Below are positions 42,228-50,363 of a DNA stretch of 64,000 nucleotides, piece by piece. Source of the stretch: an uncultured Christensenellaceae bacterium. GTDB taxonomy: Bacteria > Bacillota > Clostridia > Christensenellales > Borkfalkiaceae. The position numbers and the translations under genes are program-made. The notes under the pieces were generated by a model. It searched no databases. It was not told the DNA's origin and was given only the letters and a program-made list of their open reading frames with translations. The number at the start of each line of letters is the position of its first letter. The first letter of the stretch is position 1. The stretch lies in assembly GCA_910588645.1 (NCBI GenBank), contig CAJUOY010000003.1, positions 35,276-99,275 of the forward strand, written 5' to 3'.

Positions 42228-42263
42228 TATAATACTCAAATCAATAAAATTTTATAATACCAG
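42219..42263. promoter_or_regulatory. Repeated PdxR/MocR-type operator half-sites
   Basis: GGTATTAT (42220-42227) and ATAATAC (42229-42235) form a 15-base palindrome, and ATAATACC recurs at 42254-42261, a 25-base direct step. MocR regulators are known to need direct plus inverted repeats. The sites cover the regulator's -10 region and lie upstream of the transporter. Confidence 0.6.
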
Positions 42264-42265
42264 AT

Positions 42266-43582
42266 ATGTTTAATTTCAAATTGGGCAAAAAGAATAAATA
42301 TTACACTCTGTATTCGGAAATCCGCAAGGAAATACTGCGCGGTAAATTAAAGGAGGGAACAAAGCTTCCCTCCAAGAGAAGTCTTGCGGAAGATCTGGGC
42401 GTAAGCGTCGTTACCGTTCAGCTTGCGTACGAACAGCTTTTTGCGGAGGGCTACGTTCGCACGGAGGAGAGAAAAGGTTACTTTGTGGAGAGGGTGGAGT
42501 CGATAGCCGCGACGGTTGAATCTCGCAAAAAAACGCTTTGCGAACCGCAAAAAAAACAATATAAAATCGATCTTGTCAAGGGCAGTACGCCCGCGCATAT
42601 GTTTCCCTTTTCGACCTGGGCAAAGCTCATAAGACTGGTGCTTGCCGACTGCGGCGAACATCTATTGGAAAGAGTGCCTTGCGGGGGCGACTATGAGTTG
42701 AAGTCAGCTATCTCCGATTATCTCTACCGTTCCCGAGGGATCGACGCCGATCCCGAGAGGATTATTATAGGCGCGGGATCGGAGCATTTATACGGTGTAA
42801 TAGTTCAGCTCCTCGGACGGGATACGCTGTTTGCGGTGGAAAATCCGGGATACGGAAAAATCTCTTCTACATACTCCCTCAACGGCGCAAAGTGGGTTGC
42901 CGTGGACGTGGATGAAAGGGGTATGAATATAGAAAAGCTTGCGTCCGTCGGCGCGGACGCGGCGCATGTTTCTCCCTCTCACCAGTTCCCTACGGGCGCG
43001 GTCATGCCCGTATCCGTCCGTTCCAAACTTATCAACTGGGCGGAGCGGGGCGAGCGCTTTGTTATAGAGGACGACTACGACAGCGAGTTCAGGTTGTTCG
43101 GGAAACCGCTTGAAAGCACCTATGCTTTATGCCCGGAAAAAGTGATATATATGAACACCTTTTCAAAGAGCCTCGCGCCCTCTATGAGACTCGGCTATAT
43201 GGTTTTGCCCGCCGCGCTTTACGAAAAATATATGTCGCTGTTTTCTACAAGCGCAAACATTGTTCCGCTGTTCGAACAAAAAGCGCTGGCGGCAATGCTC
43301 AACGGCGGGCACTTCGAAAGACATATTTCCCGCCTGAAAAATTATTACCGCGGTGTTAGAAAAAAGTTGCTTGAACGGCTCGACGGCATATGCGAAGTGC
43401 GAGATACCGGCAGCGGTTTGCACGTTATCGCAAAATTCCCTCAAGCAAAAGACGACGGGGAAATAAAGGCGCAAGCTTTGAGTAGAGGCGTCAATATACG
43501 CTGCCTTTCCGATTACTTATTATCGCCGATGGAAGGAGTGGAAAAGTGCGCCGTAATTAATTATTCCGGACTGACGCTGTAA
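42266..43582 (+). CDS. MocR-family transcriptional regulator (PdxR-like, GntR-aminotransferase fusion)
   Basis: 438 residues: an N-terminal GntR-type winged helix (LPSKRSLAEDLGVSVVTVQLAYEQL, about 30-75), then a class I aminotransferase fold with a PLP-site lysine region in YMNTFSKSLAPSMRLGYMV and the Asp in FVIEDDYDSEF. Such proteins use PLP as effector. Divergent from an ECF S component and flanked by repeated operators, so it likely adjusts B6 uptake and its own level. Confidence 0.92.
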   Translation: MFNFKLGKKNKYYTLYSEIRKEILRGKLKEGTKLPSKRSLAEDLGVSVVTVQLAYEQLFAEGYVRTEERKGYFVERVESIAATVESRKKTLCEPQKKQYKIDLVKGSTPAHMFPFSTWAKLIRLVLADCGEHLLERVPCGGDYELKSAISDYLYRSRGIDADPERIIIGAGSEHLYGVIVQLLGRDTLFAVENPGYGKISSTYSLNGAKWVAVDVDERGMNIEKLASVGADAAHVSPSHQFPTGAVMPVSVRSKLINWAERGERFVIEDDYDSEFRLFGKPLESTYALCPEKVIYMNTFSKSLAPSMRLGYMVLPAALYEKYMSLFSTSANIVPLFEQKALAAMLNGGHFERHISRLKNYYRGVRKKLLERLDGICEVRDTGSGLHVIAKFPQAKDDGEIKAQALSRGVNIRCLSDYLLSPMEGVEKCAVINYSGLTL

Positions 43583-43601
43583 ATTTAAAGACGCAAAAAC
43601 C

Positions 43602-43636
43602 GCCCTCCCGAAAACGTTCGGGAAGGCAGTCTTTTT
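43602..43636. terminator. Terminator between the MocR gene and spoIIQ
   Basis: TCCCGAA (43606-43612) pairs with TTCGGGA (43617-43623), loop AACG, extended by GCC/GGC, then CTTTTTA. It separates two convergent genes. Confidence 0.8.
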
Positions 43637-43650
43637 ATGGGGATGTCGTA

Positions 43651-44322
43651 TTATTTGGAAATTATATCGAGATATTCGTCGGGATCCGTCAATTCGTTGT
43701 TTTTCATAACTTCGAAGTGCAGATGGTCGCCGTCCGCATTTTCGGAGCCGGTTGCTTTAGCTACCTTGCCGATGACGTCGCCGCGGTTGACCTTGGTTCC
43801 TTCCTTAAGATTTTCGTTGGGATCGATAAATTTGTAAACGGTTACAATGCCGTTCGCATGTTCTATGGTTACGACGCCGCCGTACAGCCTGTCGTCCGTA
43901 GCAACGCTCTTTACCGTGCCGTCAACTGCGGCCATAACTTCGGAACCCGCTTCGCAGCTGAAATCCATACCCTCGTGATGGCAATACTTGTCGAGAGTTT
44001 TGTCGTAACCGAATACGTATGCCTTAGTGAGGTTTACGTCTTTAACGGGCACAATGAATTCATACTGGCTGTTAGTGGGTTTATCGGGATTATCAGGCTT
44101 ATCGGGGTTGTCCGGATTGTCGGGATTATCAGGCTTATCGGGGTTGTCCGGATTATCCGTATTGCCTCCGCCGTTTATGCTGGGGGGAGTAACGCTGTTA
44201 TTTTTTACGGCGAATACTACGCCAACGGTTACTGCGGCGATTACCAGAAGGCAAGCCGCCAAAATGAGGTAATAGGTTAAAATTTTCTTTTTCGTGGGTT
44301 TGGTCTTTTCTTTGTCTTTCAT
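43651..44322 (-). CDS. spoIIQ: M23 metallopeptidase-domain protein, SpoIIQ-like
   Basis: 223 residues: basic N-terminal tail, one membrane helix (about 15-38), a Pro/Asp/Asn-rich linker of repeating DNPD/DKPD units (about 52-84), and a LytM/M23 domain with both zinc motifs intact (HHEGMDF and DHLHFEV). In sporulation SpoIIQ sits in the forespore membrane and forms the feeding channel with SpoIIIAH. The preceding ywmB-like gene supports the assignment, since ywmB lies near spoIIQ in Bacillus. A general envelope hydrolase is the alternative. Confidence 0.8.
   Translation of the reverse strand: MKDKEKTKPTKKKILTYYLILAACLLVIAAVTVGVVFAVKNNSVTPPSINGGGNTDNPDNPDKPDNPDNPDNPDKPDNPDKPTNSQYEFIVPVKDVNLTKAYVFGYDKTLDKYCHHEGMDFSCEAGSEVMAAVDGTVKSVATDDRLYGGVVTIEHANGIVTVYKFIDPNENLKEGTKVNRGDVIGKVAKATGSENADGDHLHFEVMKNNELTDPDEYLDIISK
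44085..44154 (-). repeat. 36-base tandem repeat coding the SpoIIQ linker
   Basis: A 34-base stretch beginning CGGGATTATCAGGCTTATCG is repeated exactly at 44085-44118 and 44121-44154 (36-base step). It encodes the DNPDNPDKPD linker, whose length could vary by slippage. Confidence 0.8.
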
Positions 44323-44368
44323 TTTTAAACTCCTTATTTATTTTTTTGACGGCATTTCAGCCTTTTAT

Positions 44369-44788
44369 TCAGTATCCGCCGAAAATTATCGGCGAACCTG
44401 CAACGGTAAACTCGCTCCGCACGCAGATGTGCAGGTTTATCTCCTTTCCGCGTAAAATTACGGAGTAGGGCAAATCTGCTTTACAGTAATAATTCACGCT
44501 GTCCGAAAGTTCTTCCACAAAGACAACTTCCCCGCCGTATCTTTTTAAAAAGCTTTCAAGATCGAGCGAATCATACCTGCAACTTTCACCGCAGACTTCT
44601 TTTAACAATAATCTTTGAATTTCGGCGTTTTTGTCGGCGACTACGGTTTTGCAGTCGCTGGAACTCGTTCCGCAATAGAACGTATAGTTTTCGCCTCCTT
44701 CAAAGCAGAGCCTGTCGGGGAGTAGCCCCACTCCCGCGAGGATTGCGGCGGACATTACAGCTAATATCAAAAGTTTCATTGCCCGCAT
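44369..44788 (-). CDS. ywmB: YwmB family protein (TATA-box-binding-like fold)
   Basis: 139 residues with an N-terminal signal/anchor (about 4-22). Resembles clostridial YwmB: YTFYCGTSSSDC, LKEVCGESCRYDS, a FxEELSDSVNYYC segment and the terminal SPIIFGGY. Function unclear; found in spore formers beside spoIID/spoIIQ. Here it precedes spoIIQ by 46 bases, without the murA and spoIID genes seen between them in Bacillus. GGGAGG lies 5 bases before the ATG. Confidence 0.75.
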   Translation of the reverse strand: MRAMKLLILAVMSAAILAGVGLLPDRLCFEGGENYTFYCGTSSSDCKTVVADKNAEIQRLLLKEVCGESCRYDSLDLESFLKRYGGEVVFVEELSDSVNYYCKADLPYSVILRGKEINLHICVRSEFTVAGSPIIFGGY

Positions 44789-44871
44789 ACACGCCTCCCG
44801 TTGAGTTTCATAGATTTTTTATTGCCACAAATAAAAAGTTTATACAGGACTTTTAAAATTTTTTAAAAAAT

Positions 44872-44905
44872 AAACGAGGCCGCAAAAAACGGTCTCGTTT
44901 TAAAA
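44872..44905. terminator. Bidirectional terminator upstream of ywmB and downstream of the FmdB-like gene
   Basis: AAACGAGGCCG (44872-44882) pairs with CGGTCTCGTTT (44890-44900) allowing one G-T pair, with A/T runs on both sides. Confidence 0.8.
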
Positions 44906-44926
44906 ATATTTTTTAAATTTAATTTA

Positions 44927-45124
44927 TCATTTACAGCCCGAACAGGTCTTACAGTTTCCGGAACACTTTTTAACCGCTTTGCCGGTGGCGGAAAAAACTT
45001 CCCCCGAGTAACATCTTTTGGCGGCATTCCCGCAGACGGGACAGTAAACCGCGTCGTCGAACTTTTTTACAAGTTCCTCAAAATCTTTTTTACAGTTTTC
45101 ACAGCGGTATTGCAGAATAGGCAT
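44927..45124 (-). CDS. FmdB family zinc-ribbon protein
   Basis: 65 residues. Typical FmdB start MPILQYRCENCKKDFE and CPVCG zinc ribbon; the C-terminus adds an unusual Cys cluster (CSGNCKTCSGCK) that could bind another metal. Function unknown for the family. Starts 3 bases after the corA stop, so it is cotranscribed with corA. Confidence 0.88.
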   Translation of the reverse strand: MPILQYRCENCKKDFEELVKKFDDAVYCPVCGNAAKRCYSGEVFSATGKAVKKCSGNCKTCSGCK

Positions 45125-45127
45125 CCG

Positions 45128-46147
45128 TCAATCCTCTTTGTTCTTTTTATCCTTTTTACGCTTTTTTCTCGTTCTCTGTAATTTTTCAAAGGGATTGCCC
45201 TTAATTATGACTACTGCTATGGCCGCGGTAAGAAGGGCTGTCGCCGCAATTACCAGCCAGAACCAACCTGTTTCCAAAAAGCCCACGCCCGTTTCGCCGG
45301 GGACGGGCATATTCATTCCCCAAAAGCCCGCTATCATAGTGGGTACGGCCAAGAGAATGGTTATTATCGTGAGCTTTCTCATAGTGTCGTTGGAATTGTT
45401 GGATATGACCGAACCGTATGCGTCCATTGTCACGCTTAGGATATTTTTATAAATGTTACAGGTTTCTATAGCCTGTTTATTCTCTATGCTGACATCCTCG
45501 TATAAATCCTGATAATCTTCACGCGTCGAAACTGCCTCCGCTTTGGAAAGCTTTTCGTGTACCCTCTCGTTTGAGTTGAGGGAGGTGGAAAAGTATACGA
45601 GTGAATTCTGTAAATCCAAAAGCTGTATGATTTCCGCGTTCTTCATCGTTTTACCCGCCTCGGCCTGTATGCGGTGATTTTTGCGGTCTATCTGTTTCAG
45701 ACAGTACAAAAATCTTTTGGCGTTGTCAAGCATAAACGTGAGCGCGAAATGCACGGGCTTATCGCAGTAAATTCTCTCCCTGCCGGAGATGAAATCCTTT
45801 AAGACGGTATTGCCCTTTAAGCACACGGTAACAATACAGCGCTTGTTGTAGATAATGGCGAGGGGGAGAGTGGTATAAATGTCCCCGTTGTCGCCCTCTT
45901 CGAGTATTGGACAGTCGACGAGGAACATACTGCAGCCTTCGTCGAATTCCGAACGCGCGCGTTCTTCTTCGTCCAGCGCGGCTTTTATCATATCTTCGGG
46001 CACACCCGTAACGCGGGAGACGTCCTCGCATTCGTCGTCCGTGGGGTTTACGAGATCAACCCAGCACAGATCTTTAAAGTCGTCGGTCTTTTCAAGTTTT
46101 CCGTTTTCCGCGGAGATAAAAAATTTTACCATACCGTATTTCTCCAA
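45128..46147 (-). CDS. corA: CorA family Mg2+/divalent cation channel
   Basis: 339 residues: long cytoplasmic alpha/beta and helical domain, then two membrane helices near the end with the signature WGMNMPVPG (GMN motif) in the loop, and a very basic tail (KKRKKDKKNK). The ATG at 46147 has GGAG about 10 bases upstream; an ATG 5 codons later is less likely. Its leader contains a terminator-like hairpin and a possible antiterminator, so expression may respond to a signal, perhaps Mg2+. Confidence 0.93.
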   Translation of the reverse strand: MEKYGMVKFFISAENGKLEKTDDFKDLCWVDLVNPTDDECEDVSRVTGVPEDMIKAALDEEERARSEFDEGCSMFLVDCPILEEGDNGDIYTTLPLAIIYNKRCIVTVCLKGNTVLKDFISGRERIYCDKPVHFALTFMLDNAKRFLYCLKQIDRKNHRIQAEAGKTMKNAEIIQLLDLQNSLVYFSTSLNSNERVHEKLSKAEAVSTREDYQDLYEDVSIENKQAIETCNIYKNILSVTMDAYGSVISNNSNDTMRKLTIITILLAVPTMIAGFWGMNMPVPGETGVGFLETGWFWLVIAATALLTAAIAVVIIKGNPFEKLQRTRKKRKKDKKNKED

Positions 46148-46272
46148 AATAAAAATGCACGGAATTAATTCCGTGCGCGGTAAAACTTATCCGAACGGAA
46201 TTAATTTATAGTATTGAATTAGTACAACTATCCGGTACTTCCATAACTATCCTTTTTGACAATAATTTTTCT
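46148..46272 (-). ncRNA. Attenuator-like 5' leader of corA
   Basis: Minus strand: GCACGGAATTAATTCCGTGC (46176-46157) folds on itself and is followed by ATTTTTATTTT, a terminator ending just before the corA ribosome site. An earlier copy of the same core, AATTAATTCCGT (46206-46195), can pair with the left arm instead and would prevent the terminator. The leader also has GGATAGTT at 46252-46245 and 46233-46226 and GGATAAGTT at 46192-46184. No known riboswitch class was recognised. Confidence 0.6.
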
Positions 46273-46279
46273 TATTATC

Positions 46280-46308
46280 ATTATATATTATGATTTTTCT
46301 TTTGGCAA
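46280..46308 (-). promoter_or_regulatory. Promoter of the corA-fmdB unit
   Basis: Minus strand TTGCCA (46308-46303), 17 bases, TATAAT (46285-46280). Predicted transcript start near 46273 gives a leader of about 125 bases. Confidence 0.72.
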
Positions 46309-46335
46309 GCGATAAACAAAAAAAATTTCCCGGCG

Positions 46336-46372
46336 AAAAAAAATCCCGCCGCGGAAACACCGCGGCGGGATT
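46336..46372 (-). terminator. Terminator after the M1 peptidase gene
   Basis: Minus strand: TCCCGCCGCGG pairs with CCGCGGCGGGA (46370-46344), loop TGTTT, followed by a run of eight T (46343-46336). Confidence 0.9.
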
Positions 46373-46380
46373 TAATATTT

Positions 46381-47829
46381 TTAAATTAAAATATTGCCGT
46401 CCAAAAAGGAATTGAAAATGCCTTCTACGTTGGGGCCTCCCGTAAAGCTCGCTATGAGATTTTCGGGCGAGGCAGTCTTGCACAAATTGTTCTGGTAATA
46501 CTTTTTGAGCGCCGCGTTGAAGTCGTTGTCGCCGACCGCGCCTCTAAGCATATCGAAGAGTATAAGTCCCTTATTGTAGGCGATGTTGTTGTATTCAAGC
46601 TCGCTCTTGTATTCGCCGAGATGTCTTGTCATCGTCGTATCTATAGTTCCGTTTAACTGACTGAAAACGTTGAAGAAAGCCCTGTAATAATTGGTCGCGG
46701 AACTGACTATTCCCTTGCGGGTAAAACCGTAAGCAGGGGTGCTTTCAAAGAACATAAGCGTTGAGTATTCCGCAAGTCCTTCGTCCTGCCATGCGTTGTT
46801 TATCTGATCGCTTCCCACCATTGCGTACCACCACTGATGGGCGTTTTCGTGAACTATCGTGTAGATTGTATTGTCGGAGTCCAGACTGTCGGCTATCATT
46901 GTCAAACCGGGGTATTCCATTCCGCCGTAGCAAAATCCGGTCTGCACGACGGAAAGAGTGGGATATATGTACTTGCCAAACGTCGTATTAAAGAATTTAA
47001 GACTTTCGGTCGCGGCGTTTAGTCCCGTCTGCGCGTTGGCGTCGTTGAAGTAGTAATAGTTTACGGCCACGCCGTCAGCTTCGGCGGAAACCACCTTGAA
47101 TTCCTTTGAAAGCACAAAGGCAAAGTCCCTGGCGTTTGCAAGCGAATAGGAGCACTTCTTTCTACCGTCCGCCGACGTCTCAGAGGACATCTTACCGCTG
47201 GTAGCCGCAATATATTCCTGGGGGAAATCGAGCGTTACGCTGTAATTTGCGCATTCTGAAACGAACGGATCGCCGCAATAGTAATAGGGGCATTCCACGA
47301 AGCCCTCTTTGGAATAGTAGCAGAGCGCGGGATAGAAATTACCGAAATTTACTGTGTGCAGAGTTATTCCCGTACGGTGGTTGACTTTGGCTAAAGTCAG
47401 GGTATAGCTTATCGTCACGGTAACCGTATCTTCGGGATATATTGGGGTTAAAAGATTTACGGCGAGTATATTTTCGTCTTCGCCGCAGATATCCCAGCCC
47501 GAGCAGTTCTCAACGTTGCTGACTTCCATTTTGCCGAAGCTGTCGCCAGAATAGTACGCGCGGTTCTTGTAAGTATCGGAAACAGGCTTGATTTTTGCGC
47601 CCTCTCTGAACGCGTTTCCGTAAAGATTGAATTTGAGCGCGCTCAATTCGTTGTCGGTGTTATTGTAATAGTCCAGCTTCGCCGTGCCGGTAAGCACGCC
47701 CGTTTCCTCGTCGTAACTGGCATATATGTCGTAGTTTGAGATTTTTTCTGTTCCCTTGTCGCAGGCCGACAGCGTCACTGTGGCCGCAAGGCAGCATATA
47801 ATGAGTAGAACGGTTATTATTTTTTTCAT
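46381..47829 (-). CDS. M1 family metallopeptidase lipoprotein
   Basis: 482 residues. Lipoprotein signal (lipobox LSAC), so an outer-face enzyme. Zinc site HENAH in IVHENAHQWWYAMVG plus the downstream Glu in DEGLAEYSTLMFF. The substrate motif, usually GxMEN, reads GGMEYPG, a change that may alter recognition of the peptide N-terminus. No C-terminal helical domain, so shorter than classic aminopeptidase N. Probably trims extracellular peptides. Single-gene unit. Confidence 0.9.
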   Translation of the reverse strand: MKKIITVLLIICCLAATVTLSACDKGTEKISNYDIYASYDEETGVLTGTAKLDYYNNTDNELSALKFNLYGNAFREGAKIKPVSDTYKNRAYYSGDSFGKMEVSNVENCSGWDICGEDENILAVNLLTPIYPEDTVTVTISYTLTLAKVNHRTGITLHTVNFGNFYPALCYYSKEGFVECPYYYCGDPFVSECANYSVTLDFPQEYIAATSGKMSSETSADGRKKCSYSLANARDFAFVLSKEFKVVSAEADGVAVNYYYFNDANAQTGLNAATESLKFFNTTFGKYIYPTLSVVQTGFCYGGMEYPGLTMIADSLDSDNTIYTIVHENAHQWWYAMVGSDQINNAWQDEGLAEYSTLMFFESTPAYGFTRKGIVSSATNYYRAFFNVFSQLNGTIDTTMTRHLGEYKSELEYNNIAYNKGLILFDMLRGAVGDNDFNAALKKYYQNNLCKTASPENLIASFTGGPNVEGIFNSFLDGNILI

Positions 47830-47921
47830 TCTGCACCTCTAAATGATAAGATCAAAAATATAATATGCGGACGAAGAGCAACTTAAAACGTTTTTCACAC
47901 ATTTCAGTAAAAATTAATAAA

Positions 47922-48584
47922 ATGTACAATATGGTGTTTTGTGTGCTTACGGACCAAAGAGAGGAAGAATTGCCCCAATGCGACGTGGCGGTTTTCGGCT
48001 TCGGAATACTCGGCGAAGTCGATTACGAGAGAGAACTCAAAGGTGAAACGGAAAAGTTCGAGGACGCCGCAAGGCTTTCCAAAAGCTCCAACTGCGGGCT
48101 TGTATGCGGTTGCCGTACGATCAGTCGCGGGCTTGTCAGAAAGTCGGCTTCGGTTGCGGACAGGGGAAAGCTCTTGGGTATATCCGATATGAACCACGTG
48201 CTCGACGACGAGGACTACAAGAGCGGCGCGTCGTTGGGACTATATAAAATAAACGGTTGCAAGGTGGGCGTTTGCATAGAAAACGACCTGCTTTTTCCCG
48301 ATACCTTTAAGAGCCTGACGGCCTGTGGCTGCGGGGCGGTTGTGGTTCTTATGGAAGAGTTGCGCGACAATATACCGCCTATGCTGATAAGGGCTTACTC
48401 GTATTTGTACGGAGTACCCATAATTATGACGGCGGGTAAAACGGCTTATTTTGCAGATATCACGGGGGCAATAGCCACGTCCAATCAAAACGCCACGCTG
48501 TTCGAGGTTTCGCCGCAAAACAGGTATAGAGTCGTTACTTCGAGACTGAGGGGAGTTGCGAGCGACTCCAAGATAGATTATTGA
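47922..48584 (+). CDS. Nitrilase-superfamily-like protein lacking the catalytic Cys
   Basis: About 220 residues from the ATG at 47922; the earlier ATG at 47865 touches a TATAAT box and is unlikely. The segment GCKVGVCIENDLLFPDTFKSLTACGCGAVVV matches the core of carbon-nitrogen hydrolases (usual form GVLICYDLRFPE), but the catalytic Cys position holds Glu. The N-terminal catalytic Glu and Lys are also not obvious. Probably a non-catalytic paralogue. Function unknown. Confidence 0.7.
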   Translation: MYNMVFCVLTDQREEELPQCDVAVFGFGILGEVDYERELKGETEKFEDAARLSKSSNCGLVCGCRTISRGLVRKSASVADRGKLLGISDMNHVLDDEDYKSGASLGLYKINGCKVGVCIENDLLFPDTFKSLTACGCGAVVVLMEELRDNIPPMLIRAYSYLYGVPIIMTAGKTAYFADITGAIATSNQNATLFEVSPQNRYRVVTSRLRGVASDSKIDY

Positions 48585-48635
48585 AAAAGCTTGCTTAAAA
48601 AGGTATACAAATTTTTTTAATCCTTCCGTTAACGC

Positions 48636-48664
48636 TTGAAATTTATAAAAAACTTTGCTATAAT
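48636..48664 (+). promoter_or_regulatory. Promoter of the yicC-gmk-rpoZ operon
   Basis: TTGAAA (48636-48641), 17 bases, TATAAT (48659-48664), followed by a 30-base leader with a GGGAGG ribosome site. Confidence 0.82.
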
Positions 48665-48701
48665 GATTTACGTATAAATTTGGGGCGCGGGAGGCTGAGC
48701 T

Positions 48702-49577
48702 ATGTACAGTATGACAGGTTACGGAAGAGGAGAATTTAAGGCCGGAGGGATCGAACTTACGGTCGAAATAAAGACTGTCAACAACCGCTATCTGGACGTG
48801 TCGATCAAGAGTCCAAGACTGTTTACGGCCTATGAAGAGAATATACGCGCCGCTATCCGCGGGAAAATGACTCGCGGACATCTTGACGTCTACATATCCC
48901 TTACGGACAAGCGCGACAGGGAAAAGAAGGTGAACCTCGACGAAGGTATGGCAAGAGCATACTTCGAATCTGCCGAGAAGATCAATAAGCTTTTCCCCGG
49001 GTTGCCTTTCGACGTGACCGTTACGTCCGTACTCCGTTATCCCGACGTGCTTAAAACGGAGGACAAGTCCGCCGCAGACGACGAACTTATATCCGCGCTC
49101 GACAGCGCGTTGGCCTCCGCTTTGGACAACCTCAACAAAATGCGCGAAGCCGAAGGTAAAAAGCTGGAAGAGGATATGCTTTCCAGAATGGATACAATAG
49201 AGCAGTTGGTCGGTAAAGTCGAGGATCGCGCTCCCGCCGTCGCGGAAAATTACAGGCTCAAGCTTCAAGCAAAAATGAAAAAGATTCTCGAGGGAGTCGA
49301 CGTGGACGAGGGCAGACTTCTTACCGAAGTTGCCGTGTTTTCGGATAAGAGCAATATCGACGAGGAGTTGACGAGACTGCACTCGCACATTTCCCAGTTC
49401 CGCGCCATTTGCAGGGAAACGCTTGTGGGCAGGAAGCTTGACTTCCTCGTACAGGAATTCAACCGTGAAAGCAATACGGTCTGTTCGAAGTCGAATGATA
49501 TCGAAGTTACCCGCCTTGGGTTGGCGCTCAAAAACGAAATCGAAAAAGTGCGCGAACAGGTTCAGAACGTGGAGTAA
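48702..49577 (+). CDS. yicC: YicC/YloC family endoribonuclease
   Basis: 291 residues. N-terminal YicC domain (MYSMTGYGRGEF, EIKTVNNRYLDVSIK) and C-terminal DUF1732 region ending SNDIEVTRLGLALKNEIEKVREQVQN. Family members cleave RNA endonucleolytically. First gene of the conserved yicC-gmk-rpoZ set; remA, often between yicC and gmk in Bacillus, is missing here. Confidence 0.95.
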   Translation: MYSMTGYGRGEFKAGGIELTVEIKTVNNRYLDVSIKSPRLFTAYEENIRAAIRGKMTRGHLDVYISLTDKRDREKKVNLDEGMARAYFESAEKINKLFPGLPFDVTVTSVLRYPDVLKTEDKSAADDELISALDSALASALDNLNKMREAEGKKLEEDMLSRMDTIEQLVGKVEDRAPAVAENYRLKLQAKMKKILEGVDVDEGRLLTEVAVFSDKSNIDEELTRLHSHISQFRAICRETLVGRKLDFLVQEFNRESNTVCSKSNDIEVTRLGLALKNEIEKVREQVQNVE

Positions 49578-49582
49578 AATTT

Positions 49583-50146
49583 ATGAAAAATTTGCTTATA
49601 GTAATGTCCGGTCCTTCCGGCGTGGGCAAGGGCACAATCGTACGCGAGCTTATGAAAAAGGGCGACTTCGCCCTGTCCGTCTCCTGTACTACACGCAAAC
49701 CGCGGGAAAGCGAGATCGACGGAGTATCCTATTTTTTCATAACAAAAAAGGAATTTGAAAAGCTCATCGGGGAAGAGGGATTTCTCGAATACAACAAGCA
49801 TTTTGAAAACTATTACGGCACGCCCAAAAAATTTGTGCAAAGTCAGCTTGAAAGCAAAAACGTAATTTTAGAAATTGACGTGGACGGCGCTTTGCAGGTT
49901 AAAAAATCCAATCCCGAGGCAATACTTATTATGATAGCTCCGCCCGACAAGGAAGCGCTGCGTTCCCGCCTTCAAGCGCGCGGCTCGGAAAATAAGATGG
50001 AAATAGAAAAACGTATTGCGAGAATGGAGTATGAACTTTCTTTATCGGGACAGTACGACTACGTTGTAATAAACGACGTGCTCGCCGAGTGCGTTAAAAA
50101 AATAGAACAAATAATCCTAAAAGAAAAGGAGAAATATAATGATTAA
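49583..50146 (+). CDS. gmk: Guanylate kinase
   Basis: 187 residues. P-loop GPSGVGKG, the GMP-binding TRKPRESEIDGVSYFF and lid region RLQARGSENKMEIEKRIARM. Makes GDP from GMP. 5 bases after yicC and overlapping rpoZ by 8 bases. Confidence 0.97.
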   Translation: MKNLLIVMSGPSGVGKGTIVRELMKKGDFALSVSCTTRKPRESEIDGVSYFFITKKEFEKLIGEEGFLEYNKHFENYYGTPKKFVQSQLESKNVILEIDVDGALQVKKSNPEAILIMIAPPDKEALRSRLQARGSENKMEIEKRIARMEYELSLSGQYDYVVINDVLAECVKKIEQIILKEKEKYND

Positions 50147-50354
50147 TAATCCCCCCGTAGATCTTCTTATAGAACAGCTCGGCACGGACGGCCAGCCCGT
50201 TTCGCGCTATTGCCTTTGCGTAGTTGCGGCCAAGCGCGCAAGACAGATTATCGATCAGACTTCGCCCAATCCCAAGAGCAATGAAATAGTCAAGGAATTG
50301 GCCGTAGCCAGCCGCGAAATCGCGTGCGGCAAAGTCAAGTGCGTAAAGGACTGA
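50139..50354 (+). CDS. rpoZ: RNA polymerase omega subunit
   Basis: 71 residues. Begins MINNPPVDLLIEQL and has the conserved RYCLCVVAAKRARQI and NEIVKELAVASREIACGKV blocks. Translationally coupled to gmk. Confidence 0.93.
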   Translation: MINNPPVDLLIEQLGTDGQPVSRYCLCVVAAKRARQIIDQTSPNPKSNEIVKELAVASREIACGKVKCVKD

Positions 50355-50363
50355 TAGTATCAG

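Noticed and set aside
41590..42265. Assignment of the ECF S component to folate or tryptophan
   Set aside because: No motif separates these, while the divergent MocR/PdxR-like gene favours a B6 compound; left as a context-based call.
44085..44154. 36-base direct repeat considered as a regulatory or CRISPR repeat
   Set aside because: It is in frame and encodes a Pro/Asp linker of the SpoIIQ-like protein.
48240..49388. 382-codon minus-strand open frame across yicC
   Set aside because: Spans the yicC promoter and two plus-strand genes; a codon-bias shadow.
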